31,704 nucleotides of DNA, from NCBI GenBank assembly GCA_036383515.1, contig DASVOE010000120.1:1-31704 (forward strand). The letters are read 5' to 3'. Position 1 is the first letter of the stretch; each line of letters starts with the position of its first letter. The stretch comes from CADEDV01 sp036383515 (GTDB taxonomy: Bacteria > Bacteroidota > Bacteroidia > Chitinophagales > Chitinophagaceae). Under the pieces are notes generated by a model, which saw only the letters and a program-made list of their open reading frames with translations, made no database searches and was not told where the DNA came from. The position numbers and the translations under genes are program-made. Shown here in pieces: positions 1 to 8,512 of this stretch.

Positions 1-339
1 GTGAAAAGAGACAACGCTTTTCTGCAATCTGCATTGGCTTACTATATCAGCGGTGGTCAGTATGATGGTAAATACAACAGCAATCAACCATTGATCAACA
101 CAGGATACAATCAAACAACAGCGTGCAGGCAGGGATTGGAAAAAGAAATGTATTACGATTTGCTGATTCGTGAATTATGTTTGAAATACATGCCAAGAAG
201 AAGAGCAGTACGGGGCACAAAACCTTATGACTTTACACGCAGGATCGCCACCATCATCGGGCAACCCCTGGCAGAAAAAGAAGAAGTTGATCAGTCAGCA
301 TTAAATCGTTTAACGGAGATTATCGAAGAAAAAAAATAA
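1..339 (+). CDS. 3' end of an unrecognised gene, first gene of the visible operon (partial)
   Basis: The reading frame is open from the first base of the window and ends at the TAA at 337-339. The GTG at base 1 is at the window edge and need not be the real start, so I treat this as the last 112 residues of a longer protein. There is no signal peptide or membrane segment in what is visible. The fragment is rich in Tyr, Arg and Lys, with a basic patch MPRRRAVRG followed by a Glu/Lys-rich C-terminal helix. I do not recognise the family. It ends 11 nt before the GH2 gene, so it is almost certainly co-transcribed with the carbohydrate-degrading genes and may itself be a glycan-active enzyme; that is inference from position only. 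Confidence 0.6.
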   Translation: MKRDNAFLQSALAYYISGGQYDGKYNSNQPLINTGYNQTTACRQGLEKEMYYDLLIRELCLKYMPRRRAVRGTKPYDFTRRIATIIGQPLAEKEEVDQSALNRLTEIIEEKK

Positions 340-350
340 TAAATCCAGGC

Positions 351-3350
351 ATGATTCGGAGCTATAGAAAACCAGGAGTTTTACTGGCAATCATTTTATT
401 ATTACCCTTTACATTGATTGCAGCAGGAAACGAAAATGACTTTTCCATTTCACTGAATGGAGAGTGGCAAATGGGCTATGCAAGAATTTATAAAAAACAT
501 ACGAATGTTCCCGGTATAGCAACCGATCCCACACAATCAGTTGACAGCATACTCTGGTATAAAAAAGAGTTGCTGTTGCCCCGCGGCGATTGGCAATACG
601 CAACACTGGAACTCAAGGGTGCACGGTTCATGCCGCAGGTATTTGTGAACGGCAGAATGGTTGCTCAGCAAAACGGCGGAATGGCGCCCACTTTTTTCTT
701 TCTGAATGTACAGGATATTCAACCCGGCGTTAAAATTATATTGGAAATTGCTTTGCAGCCGTTGAAAAACGTACCGGTTACCGATGCTTCTTTTATTCCT
801 TCTGCAGACCAGTGGCGCTCCAACGTTTCTTCGGGTTTGTGGGATGATGTTGTTCTTCACCTTCATCGGAATATACGCATAGAGCGTACCATTCCTTTTA
901 TTGATTACAACAACAGCAACATTTCTTTACAATCTGATCTGTTGGCTGTTGGTAAACCAACCGGTTCAATACAATTTGAGATAGTTGATGCCAGGGGAAA
1001 GAAAGTCTTTGTTAAGAAACAACCCATTACCGGCTTACATAATAAAATACAATTCAGTTATAAAAACATTTTGCAGGCCTGGTCGCCCGGACATCCGGAT
1101 TTATATACACTAAAAGTTAGTGTGTTTGATAACAACAATAGAATATCAGACGTGCAAACACAAGCCCTGGGGATAAAAGAATTTAAAATTATTGACAAGC
1201 AATTTTACCTGAATAATCTTCCTTGTAAAATAAGAGGTGGCACTGTGGTGTGGCACCGTTGGATGCGCTCAGAAGAAGGCAGGGAACTCGGTTACGATAC
1301 TGCCTGGTTTCATAAAAATATTGTACAACGTTTAAAAGAACATGGAGCTAACTATTTGCGCTTCCACTTAGGAAAGCCACCCGAAAGATTACTGGATTTG
1401 TGTGATAAATATGGATTGCTGGTACAATACGAGTGGAGCTTTTTTCATGGCATGCCGGCAACGAAGGAAAGTTTACTCGAACAATATAAAAATTGGCTGG
1501 ACGTGGCGATGCGTCATCCATCAGTGGCCATTATTCATCCATACAACGAAACAGAAGGCGATCAATTGAAAACGGTTTGGCAGGCATTGGATACAATTTT
1601 AAAAAGTTATCCGCCGCTGGTAATGGAAGAAAGAGATGTGTTGCATATTCACAAATATTGGTGGAGCTTATTTGAAAACGTTGGTTTGTATTATGATGAT
1701 GCAGCACAATTTCCACAAACCATCATGGTTGATGAATTCGGCGGAAATTATCTTGACGAGAAAGGCGACCTGGGTGGCTATAAAGCATTAAAAGAAAGTT
1801 ATCTCCGTTTTTTAGGCAGAAGCCATGATGCTATCCAGCGATTGCAATTTCATGCACAATCCAACTCCCGGATTGCGGAGTACTGGCGCAGGATCAATGC
1901 AGCAGGGTTTGCCCCTTTCTGTATATTGGGAAGTTGGGAAGACGGCAATAACTGGTTTATGGGAAAACTTAAAGAAGGTAAACCAAAACCTGTGTGGGAT
2001 GAATTAACAGCAGCCTTCTCTCCTCTTTCGATCAGTATAAATATCTGGGATAGAAATTTTACACCCGGGCAAAAAATTCAATTGCCGCTTTATTTTTTTA
2101 ATGATACAAAAACGGCATCTCAATTAAAGGCCCGCATCTCGATAACCGATGCACAACAAAATCGCTTTTACGAGACCATCGTTACAGCATTCGTTCCTCC
2201 CTTTCAAAAAAAGGTGCAGGAGGTAACATTTGTTTTACCAAAGAACATTGGCACTTATTCATTAAAGGCAGAGCTGATCACTAAACCAACAGAGGTAAAG
2301 TATCCTGTGGTCTCTGCCTGGGATATTCATATTTATGAATCCGCTAAACCTGTCGCCCTAAACGGGATCAGGGTTGGTGTGCCTGCTGATGAAAAAGAAT
2401 TGCTGTCTTTTTTAAAAAATAAAGGCATTGCATCAACATCGCCTGCCGATAAAAACGCATCTATCATCATTGGTTCTTTGAATACCTGGAAAAAAATTGC
2501 GGCCAAGGATGAATCAACTCTTAGTATGCTGGAGCAGGCTATTGATAAAGGCATTCCTGTTATCTTACTGGACGCGGGAGAACGCTACCTCGGGCAGGGC
2601 TATCCAGAAAAAAAGAATGATTTGGGTCCGTTGCAGGGCGTGACACGCATTACAGATCCCAGGATCACCAACTATAATTTATTCAAAGGTGTTTCACTAA
2701 AATTCATAGAAGCTGCCGAACCAGAAAGCTATTTACATGCTGATGCCAATGACAGTTCTCTCTGGCGAAATATTCCGAAAGATCATACGTGGTTATGGAA
2801 CGGTATGCGGGGAGGCCTGCTTGCACCGGCAGCAGATATGGAATTTCATGGGCTGAGCTCAGCAGCTCTTTTAATGCAATGGAAAGCAAAAGGAGCCGAT
2901 GAAAAAGCAATGAAAGAAGGAAATTATTATGCCTATGAATTGCAGGGGTTTTATGAATTCTCTGCCAATCCCGCAGATAAAACAATAGAAAAGAAATTGA
3001 GAGATAAAGTTGTTTTCCTCGTACAGGATGCACCGGCGCTTGCCAATGCCATTAATCCTTCAACGCCTGTCAAAACAACAAATTTATCCCAGGAATATAA
3101 AGATGCTGAAAAAGGCCAGGCATTGAATTTTACTTCGCTGGCTACCTGTGGCAAGAACTTAACCCGTGTACCTGTTGCCATCATCAATTTCGGAACGGGC
3201 AAGGGAAAGTTAATTGTATCGCAATTGCTCACCGCCGGCAGGTTGGCAAAAGAATTTGGAGAAAAAGATTTCTATGGCATTCGCTATGATGAAGTCCCCA
3301 ATCAACTGCTTTTAAATATGATCAACGTTGCTCTTACTAAAAATGAATAA
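351..3350 (+). CDS. Secreted GH2-type glycoside hydrolase with extra C-terminal domain
   Basis: This 999-residue protein has an N-terminal signal peptide (basic MIRSYRK, then a hydrophobic run to about residue 25). A jelly-roll sugar-binding domain follows (about 30-180), then an Ig-like domain (180-285) and a TIM barrel (about 290-560). In the barrel, HPYNETEG gives Asn-399/Glu-400 as the likely general acid, and VDEFGG gives Glu-462 as the likely nucleophile. GH2 members are retaining beta-galactosidases, beta-glucuronidases, beta-mannosidases and relatives; the substrate cannot be read from the sequence. After the barrel come an Ig-like segment (about 565-660) and a region of about 330 residues resembling an alpha/beta amidotransferase-like (ThuA/GATase-type) fold, with strands such as GIPVILLDAG. 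The start ATG lies 11 nt after the previous stop and the next gene begins 6 nt downstream, so it is a mid-operon gene, probably removing a beta-linked sugar from pectin side chains. Confidence 0.82.
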   Translation: MIRSYRKPGVLLAIILLLPFTLIAAGNENDFSISLNGEWQMGYARIYKKHTNVPGIATDPTQSVDSILWYKKELLLPRGDWQYATLELKGARFMPQVFVNGRMVAQQNGGMAPTFFFLNVQDIQPGVKIILEIALQPLKNVPVTDASFIPSADQWRSNVSSGLWDDVVLHLHRNIRIERTIPFIDYNNSNISLQSDLLAVGKPTGSIQFEIVDARGKKVFVKKQPITGLHNKIQFSYKNILQAWSPGHPDLYTLKVSVFDNNNRISDVQTQALGIKEFKIIDKQFYLNNLPCKIRGGTVVWHRWMRSEEGRELGYDTAWFHKNIVQRLKEHGANYLRFHLGKPPERLLDLCDKYGLLVQYEWSFFHGMPATKESLLEQYKNWLDVAMRHPSVAIIHPYNETEGDQLKTVWQALDTILKSYPPLVMEERDVLHIHKYWWSLFENVGLYYDDAAQFPQTIMVDEFGGNYLDEKGDLGGYKALKESYLRFLGRSHDAIQRLQFHAQSNSRIAEYWRRINAAGFAPFCILGSWEDGNNWFMGKLKEGKPKPVWDELTAAFSPLSISINIWDRNFTPGQKIQLPLYFFNDTKTASQLKARISITDAQQNRFYETIVTAFVPPFQKKVQEVTFVLPKNIGTYSLKAELITKPTEVKYPVVSAWDIHIYESAKPVALNGIRVGVPADEKELLSFLKNKGIASTSPADKNASIIIGSLNTWKKIAAKDESTLSMLEQAIDKGIPVILLDAGERYLGQGYPEKKNDLGPLQGVTRITDPRITNYNLFKGVSLKFIEAAEPESYLHADANDSSLWRNIPKDHTWLWNGMRGGLLAPAADMEFHGLSSAALLMQWKAKGADEKAMKEGNYYAYELQGFYEFSANPADKTIEKKLRDKVVFLVQDAPALANAINPSTPVKTTNLSQEYKDAEKGQALNFTSLATCGKNLTRVPVAIINFGTGKGKLIVSQLLTAGRLAKEFGEKDFYGIRYDEVPNQLLLNMINVALTKNE

Positions 3351-3356
3351 ATAATC

Positions 3357-5309
3357 ATGAGGAAACAAGTCTGTCAAATTATTGTATCGTTGTTTTTTAC
3401 CACTGGTTCTCACACCGCCTCAGCAGATACCGGTCTTATAAAAAATTTAGATACACGGGATGTGTGGACATATAACTATAATGCTTCGCATTGGATAGAG
3501 CAGGCTAATTTCCAGGCACGGGGTGATATGTATGGTGAAGTGGCTATTCAGCTTAATTCAATTCCCGCTTATTTAAAAGGTTCGGACTGGATTCAAACAG
3601 CATACGGGTCTAAGAACTTTACCGGGCAAACAATTGCAAGTTTCCAGTTGACAGCAACTGCGGAGGTATACATTGCACATAATAAAAATATTGTTGCCAA
3701 ACCGAAATGGTTGCTTGCCTACAAAAGAGCAGAGGGTACGATTACTAATGCGTCGGGAGCAGTTTTCGAATTATATAAAAAGATATATAACAAGAATAGT
3801 ATTGTTGAACTGAGTGCAAACGGCAGTACAACAGAAGCAATGTATATCGTTATTGTAAAACCGGTAAGCGGATCAATAAAAGTGCAAAAGCCTTCTGTAA
3901 AATTATTTGACATTGCCAGCTATGGGGCTGTTGGCGATAACAAAACTGTCAACACGCCTGCTATTCAAAAAGCCATTGACGAATGCAGTGCGTCCGGTGG
4001 TGGCGCTGTTTATATTCACAACGGAATATTTGTTTCAGGCACACTGGAATTAAAAGATAATGTTCAGCTGTTCGTGGAAGCAGGAAGTATCTTACGGGCA
4101 TCTGCAAACCATGATGATTACCCGGCCTGGCGATGTTCATTTCAATATTATCGCGGTAAAGAAGACTTCCAATTCATTTATGCAGAGAAGAAAAAAAATA
4201 TTGGCATTGCCGGCGGCGGCATCATTGATGGTTTTTCTCACGGTGATTCCTGGCCCTGGAAAGGAAAAAATAACGAACACGAAAGACCAAGGTTGATCAG
4301 GATGGTAGAGTGCACTAATGTGAACGTGCATGACATAAGTCTCATTCGCAGCGCTAACTGGACACAGTTATACGAAGGTTGCGACAAGGTTACTTTAACC
4401 AATGTACGGGTAAGAGTTTACACCGGGCAAAACAATCAGGACGGTGTTGACATCAGCAGTTGCAACGGGTTTATCATTAAAAATTTTTACACCATCACCG
4501 GTGATGATGCTATTTGCTTAAAAGCTATGTCGCAAAAGAAAACGGAAAACGTTTTTGTAGATGGCCTGTTGGCCCGTTATGCCAATTGTAATGCCGTAAA
4601 AATAGGAACGGAAACACACGGCGATGTGCAAAACATACATGTTAAAAATGTGGTGGCCAATACACGGTATGGCATTGCGGTGGAAGCAGTAGATGGCTCA
4701 AACATTGATGGCGTATTGTATGAAGATTTTACATTAACCAGTTGTAGTACGCCACTATTTATTCGCCTCGGCGATAGAGGAAGAACGTATGAAGGCGGCC
4801 CGCAGCCCGCGCCCATCGGATCTATAAAGAATGTTACTATCCGAAACGTAACCAATACCGACATTGGATATGTGGAAGTAAGAAACGGTCCGGGTGTTGG
4901 TTCTGCCATTGGCGGTTTGCCGGAACGAAAGATTGAAAACTTAGTTATTGAGAACTGCAATTTTCTTTATTACGGGAGCATACAGGATACCGCTTTTGTT
5001 TATCAAACTGTTCCTGAAAACAGGGATAAGTATCCCGAGTTTAATATCTATGGAACCTGTCCCGCTTATGGTTTGTATTTCAGGCATATCAATGGTCTCA
5101 CGGTACGCAATACAAAAGTTCGGGTAAAGAATTTGGATGTTCGTCCTGCTGTTGTATTGGATGATGTAACCGATTATAAATTTTCTGCCTTGCATTGTGA
5201 AGAATTTCCATTTACTGAACCATCAGTTATATGGGATAAACAGAAAGGAAATACCAGGATTACAAAGTCGAAAGATAACCCTGCTTCAGAAACACTAAAA
5301 AATAAATAA
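3357..5309 (+). CDS. Secreted GH28 family pectin hydrolase (polygalacturonase type)
   Basis: This is a 650-residue protein with a signal peptide at about 1-23 (hydrophobic IIVSLFFTT, cleavage near ASA). An N-terminal beta-rich domain of about 160 residues precedes a right-handed parallel beta-helix that opens with FDIASYGAVGDN, the usual entry of GH28 enzymes. The catalytic signature is close to classical: N360-Q-D362 (NNQDGVD), the pair D383-D384 in GDDAI, and H421 in THGD. GH28 enzymes hydrolyse alpha-galacturonosyl bonds in homogalacturonan, rhamnogalacturonan or xylogalacturonan by inversion. Unlike the three later GH28 proteins, this one keeps the motif-III histidine. It sits between the two GH2 genes with gaps of 6 and 5 nt. 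Family assignment is secure; endo or exo action and exact substrate are not. Confidence 0.9.
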   Translation: MRKQVCQIIVSLFFTTGSHTASADTGLIKNLDTRDVWTYNYNASHWIEQANFQARGDMYGEVAIQLNSIPAYLKGSDWIQTAYGSKNFTGQTIASFQLTATAEVYIAHNKNIVAKPKWLLAYKRAEGTITNASGAVFELYKKIYNKNSIVELSANGSTTEAMYIVIVKPVSGSIKVQKPSVKLFDIASYGAVGDNKTVNTPAIQKAIDECSASGGGAVYIHNGIFVSGTLELKDNVQLFVEAGSILRASANHDDYPAWRCSFQYYRGKEDFQFIYAEKKKNIGIAGGGIIDGFSHGDSWPWKGKNNEHERPRLIRMVECTNVNVHDISLIRSANWTQLYEGCDKVTLTNVRVRVYTGQNNQDGVDISSCNGFIIKNFYTITGDDAICLKAMSQKKTENVFVDGLLARYANCNAVKIGTETHGDVQNIHVKNVVANTRYGIAVEAVDGSNIDGVLYEDFTLTSCSTPLFIRLGDRGRTYEGGPQPAPIGSIKNVTIRNVTNTDIGYVEVRNGPGVGSAIGGLPERKIENLVIENCNFLYYGSIQDTAFVYQTVPENRDKYPEFNIYGTCPAYGLYFRHINGLTVRNTKVRVKNLDVRPAVVLDDVTDYKFSALHCEEFPFTEPSVIWDKQKGNTRITKSKDNPASETLKNK

Positions 5310-5314
5310 TACGA

Positions 5315-8300
5315 ATGAACACGATGATAAGTAATAAATGGTTTTTTTTAGCTGCTCTATGTTTCGCTATAAGTTTTCCGGGCATGACGCAAACCAAACA
5401 GGTAAGTGCAGGCAATACATACAGTACTGTTAGTTCGTCCCGTATTTCAAAAGAAATAAATCTTCACTGGACATTTAATTATTTCCCCGATGAAAAAGCA
5501 GACCAGAAGAATTATGGAGAGCCACAGTTTGATGACAGCAAGTGGCCAGAAGTAGCTGTTCCGCATTCCTGGCAATTGTATGAAACAACCGGCGAAGTGC
5601 ATCCCTTTATTCGCAATCCCGCCGAAAGCGACAATGATTATTGGTGGAAAGGATGGGGCTGGTATCGAAAACATTTTACCGTTGATAAATCACACGCAGG
5701 AAAAAAGATTTTCCTGGAGTTTGACGGTGTCATGAAAAATTGCAAAGTATATATCAACGGCCATTACCTGGGTGATCATAAAGGTGGTTATAGCTCTTTC
5801 GATTTTGATATAACTGATTTTGTAAAACCGGGAACAGATAATGTGCTGGCAGTAGCCGTAAACAACCTGCGTGTAGATACATACAGTACACCACCTATGA
5901 AAGCAGGTAACTGGAATACGTATGGTGGCATTATGCGGGATGTAAGGCTGGTAATTAAATCACCATTGTATATTCCGATGCAGGGGTCTGCAAAACATGA
6001 AGGAGGAACGTTCATTACTACGCCTTCTGTTTCAAAAAAAGAAGCTGTAGTAAGAGTACAGACCTATGTGCAAAATGATTTTTCAATTGACAAGGAATGT
6101 ACGGTTAAATCAACCATTGTTGACAGGGATAATAAAGTGGTCCAGGTCTTTGAACAAAAAGTAAAAGTGCCTGCGCATAGTCTTTACAAGTTTGACCAGC
6201 TAAGCAAGCCAGTCGCCAATCCTCATTTATGGGCGCCCGGAACACCGTATGTATATAAAGTTTATTCTGAAATTTTTGACGGAAATAAAACATCCGATAA
6301 AATGGAAAGCCCTTTAGGTTTTCGATGGTTCTATTGGGATTATAAAGAGAACTTCATGTATGTGAACGGCCAGAAAGTCGTCTTTCACGGCGGCAATCGT
6401 CATGAAGAATATCCCTGGTTGGGACAAGCCATTCCCAAATGGATCTCCGATACTGATTTTTACAACATGGCCGTCAACCTGAATTATAATTTCATGCGCA
6501 CGGCGCATTATCCTAACGATGCACATGTTTATGACCTCACGGATAAATATGGAATTGTCATCAATGAAGAATTGCCCAATGATAAAAACCAGGAGTTCTC
6601 CAGGGAAGTGCAGGAGGATCAATTGAAAGAAATGATACGCCGTGATAGAAATCATCCAAGCATTTTGTTTTGGAGCATGGGCAATGAAACCAATCATGCA
6701 GCTGATTCCAAATGGACATTAACAGAAGATACCACCCGCATTATAACAGCCCGCAGGGTATTGGATCATTCCGAGGGAGATTATGCTCCGCACTCCGATA
6801 AAAATTTATCGCTTGAGAATTTGCTGGCCTGCAACGTAAGGGGATGGTATGATAAGGACGTAAAGAACCTGGAACCTACAGACGGACAACATGCCGGAAC
6901 GGAAGAAAATCAACACCGGAAATTAATTGCAAGCGGAAGATTAGGCACTGGCAACCTGAGTACCTGGTTGTATGCCGATCACGGTTGCGATCGGGAATAT
7001 TTGAATGAACCTTTACTGCATGTGAATCCAAAAGGTTATGTGGATGCCTACCGGGTTCCCAAATACTCTTATTACATCTGGCAGGCCACTTACCTGGAGC
7101 GTCCGATGGTGTGGATCATGCCGCATTTTTGGCGTTCGCAATACATCGGGCAGAAAAAAGATATCACTGTAGATGCAAATGGTGAAAAAGTAGAATTGTT
7201 TGTAAACGGTATCAGCCAGGGAACGCAATTTCCTACAGCAGAAAATTTTCATTCGGTCACCTTTAAAAATGTAGAAATAAAGAAAGGTGAAATAAAAGCT
7301 GTAGCTGTAAAAAAAGGGAAACCGGTTGTTACATCTTTGATGATGGCCGATGCACCTGCCAAATTAAAAATTACGTCGTCACATACTTCTGTTACTGCCG
7401 CAAAAAATACTGTCCTGATCGTAACCGCTGATATTGTTGATAGGAATGGCGTGCATGTATTTGGCGCTACCAATCCATTGAAATGGTCGGTAAAAGGACC
7501 TGCTACACTGGTAGGGCCGGATATATACAATACAGATATTAATAAAACCGAAGAAATGGACGGCACCATGTATGTTGATGCACCGGTTGCCAATGTGATC
7601 CGTTCTACTGGTGAGCCGGGAGACATCATCGTAACCGTTCAATCGCCTAATCTCGTGTCTTCATCGGTAACCATTCATGCATCTGCGGCAAAAAATAATA
7701 ATACAGGAATAACAGAACCTTCTTTACCAAAGAGTGTTCGGGAAAAGGTGCTGCAAAATCAATCGTATGCCGCTTCGAATAAAGAAAAAATTCCAGCGGT
7801 CATCATAGAAACCTTTGATGAATTTCACATGCCCGGTAAATCCAAAACATATTATGCGGATTTTATCAGGAAGTACCTGGCAGATCATAACAAAAACCTG
7901 GACGTTGCTTCATCTGAATTAAAAGCGTTGATTGAGTTGTTCTCATCGCACATGGTAAACAACGACGGAAGATTAGTGGCGGATGATTACAATTTCAACA
8001 TTGACCATTTTAATAAGGTTATGTACCTGGATGGGTTAGTGGATAAAACTACATTGCCCAACGCATTTAAGGAAAGCCTGAAGAAGTATTACATCATGGA
8101 GTACATCACAAAAGGAGTAGAGAAAGATTTGAGTAAAGAAAAAAAGCAAATTGTAAAACTGCCGGCACAGGGAAGAATGGCTGTGGTGAGCAATAAACAG
8201 CCTGGCGATAAGGAACTAACTGTTTTTGCAAAACCCGACATCGATGAAATGATACAGAAAATGTATCCTGCAGCCGCATCTTATAATGCCGCTGACCTGG

Positions 8301-8503
8301 AAAATGTAAAAAGTTATTTGACAGAGATAAATCCTTTCATAAGTAAAGCCGTTACCAACAGCCAGGTAAGAGGTGAAGACAGGAAAACAGTCATTACTTA
8401 CACGATACAGCCAGATGAAATTTTGTGGTTCCCGGAACTTTCAGCCATTCCGAAAAAAACAACGGATAAAGAAAAGAAAAAGAAAAAAACTACGGAAGAC
8501 TGA
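5315..8503 (+). CDS. Secreted GH2-type beta-glycosidase with atypical nucleophile motif and long C-terminal extension
   Basis: This 1062-residue protein has a signal peptide ending near residue 25 (GMTQTK). The GH2 sugar-binding jelly roll covers about 45-215 (WxxxxVPHSW, then GWYRKHF), followed by an Ig-like domain and a TIM barrel at about 340-640. The acid motif is canonical: WSMGNET with Asn-457/Glu-458. The place where GH2 enzymes carry the nucleophile Glu (S/T-E-Y/F-G) reads YADHG, with Asp-555; Glu-561 and Glu-565 are nearby alternatives. VDAYRVPKYSYYIW further on matches the usual post-nucleophile segment. Two Ig-like domains follow, then about 250 residues that I do not recognise, ending in a Lys-rich tail. 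The ATG is 5 nt after the preceding stop; an internal ATG at codon 4 is a possible alternative. Likely a beta-galactosidase-like or beta-glucuronidase-like enzyme of the pectin operon, but activity should not be assumed given the motif. Confidence 0.85.
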   Translation: MNTMISNKWFFLAALCFAISFPGMTQTKQVSAGNTYSTVSSSRISKEINLHWTFNYFPDEKADQKNYGEPQFDDSKWPEVAVPHSWQLYETTGEVHPFIRNPAESDNDYWWKGWGWYRKHFTVDKSHAGKKIFLEFDGVMKNCKVYINGHYLGDHKGGYSSFDFDITDFVKPGTDNVLAVAVNNLRVDTYSTPPMKAGNWNTYGGIMRDVRLVIKSPLYIPMQGSAKHEGGTFITTPSVSKKEAVVRVQTYVQNDFSIDKECTVKSTIVDRDNKVVQVFEQKVKVPAHSLYKFDQLSKPVANPHLWAPGTPYVYKVYSEIFDGNKTSDKMESPLGFRWFYWDYKENFMYVNGQKVVFHGGNRHEEYPWLGQAIPKWISDTDFYNMAVNLNYNFMRTAHYPNDAHVYDLTDKYGIVINEELPNDKNQEFSREVQEDQLKEMIRRDRNHPSILFWSMGNETNHAADSKWTLTEDTTRIITARRVLDHSEGDYAPHSDKNLSLENLLACNVRGWYDKDVKNLEPTDGQHAGTEENQHRKLIASGRLGTGNLSTWLYADHGCDREYLNEPLLHVNPKGYVDAYRVPKYSYYIWQATYLERPMVWIMPHFWRSQYIGQKKDITVDANGEKVELFVNGISQGTQFPTAENFHSVTFKNVEIKKGEIKAVAVKKGKPVVTSLMMADAPAKLKITSSHTSVTAAKNTVLIVTADIVDRNGVHVFGATNPLKWSVKGPATLVGPDIYNTDINKTEEMDGTMYVDAPVANVIRSTGEPGDIIVTVQSPNLVSSSVTIHASAAKNNNTGITEPSLPKSVREKVLQNQSYAASNKEKIPAVIIETFDEFHMPGKSKTYYADFIRKYLADHNKNLDVASSELKALIELFSSHMVNNDGRLVADDYNFNIDHFNKVMYLDGLVDKTTLPNAFKESLKKYYIMEYITKGVEKDLSKEKKQIVKLPAQGRMAVVSNKQPGDKELTVFAKPDIDEMIQKMYPAAASYNAADLENVKSYLTEINPFISKAVTNSQVRGEDRKTVITYTIQPDEILWFPELSAIPKKTTDKEKKKKKTTED

Positions 8504-8512
8504 TCTTAAAAG

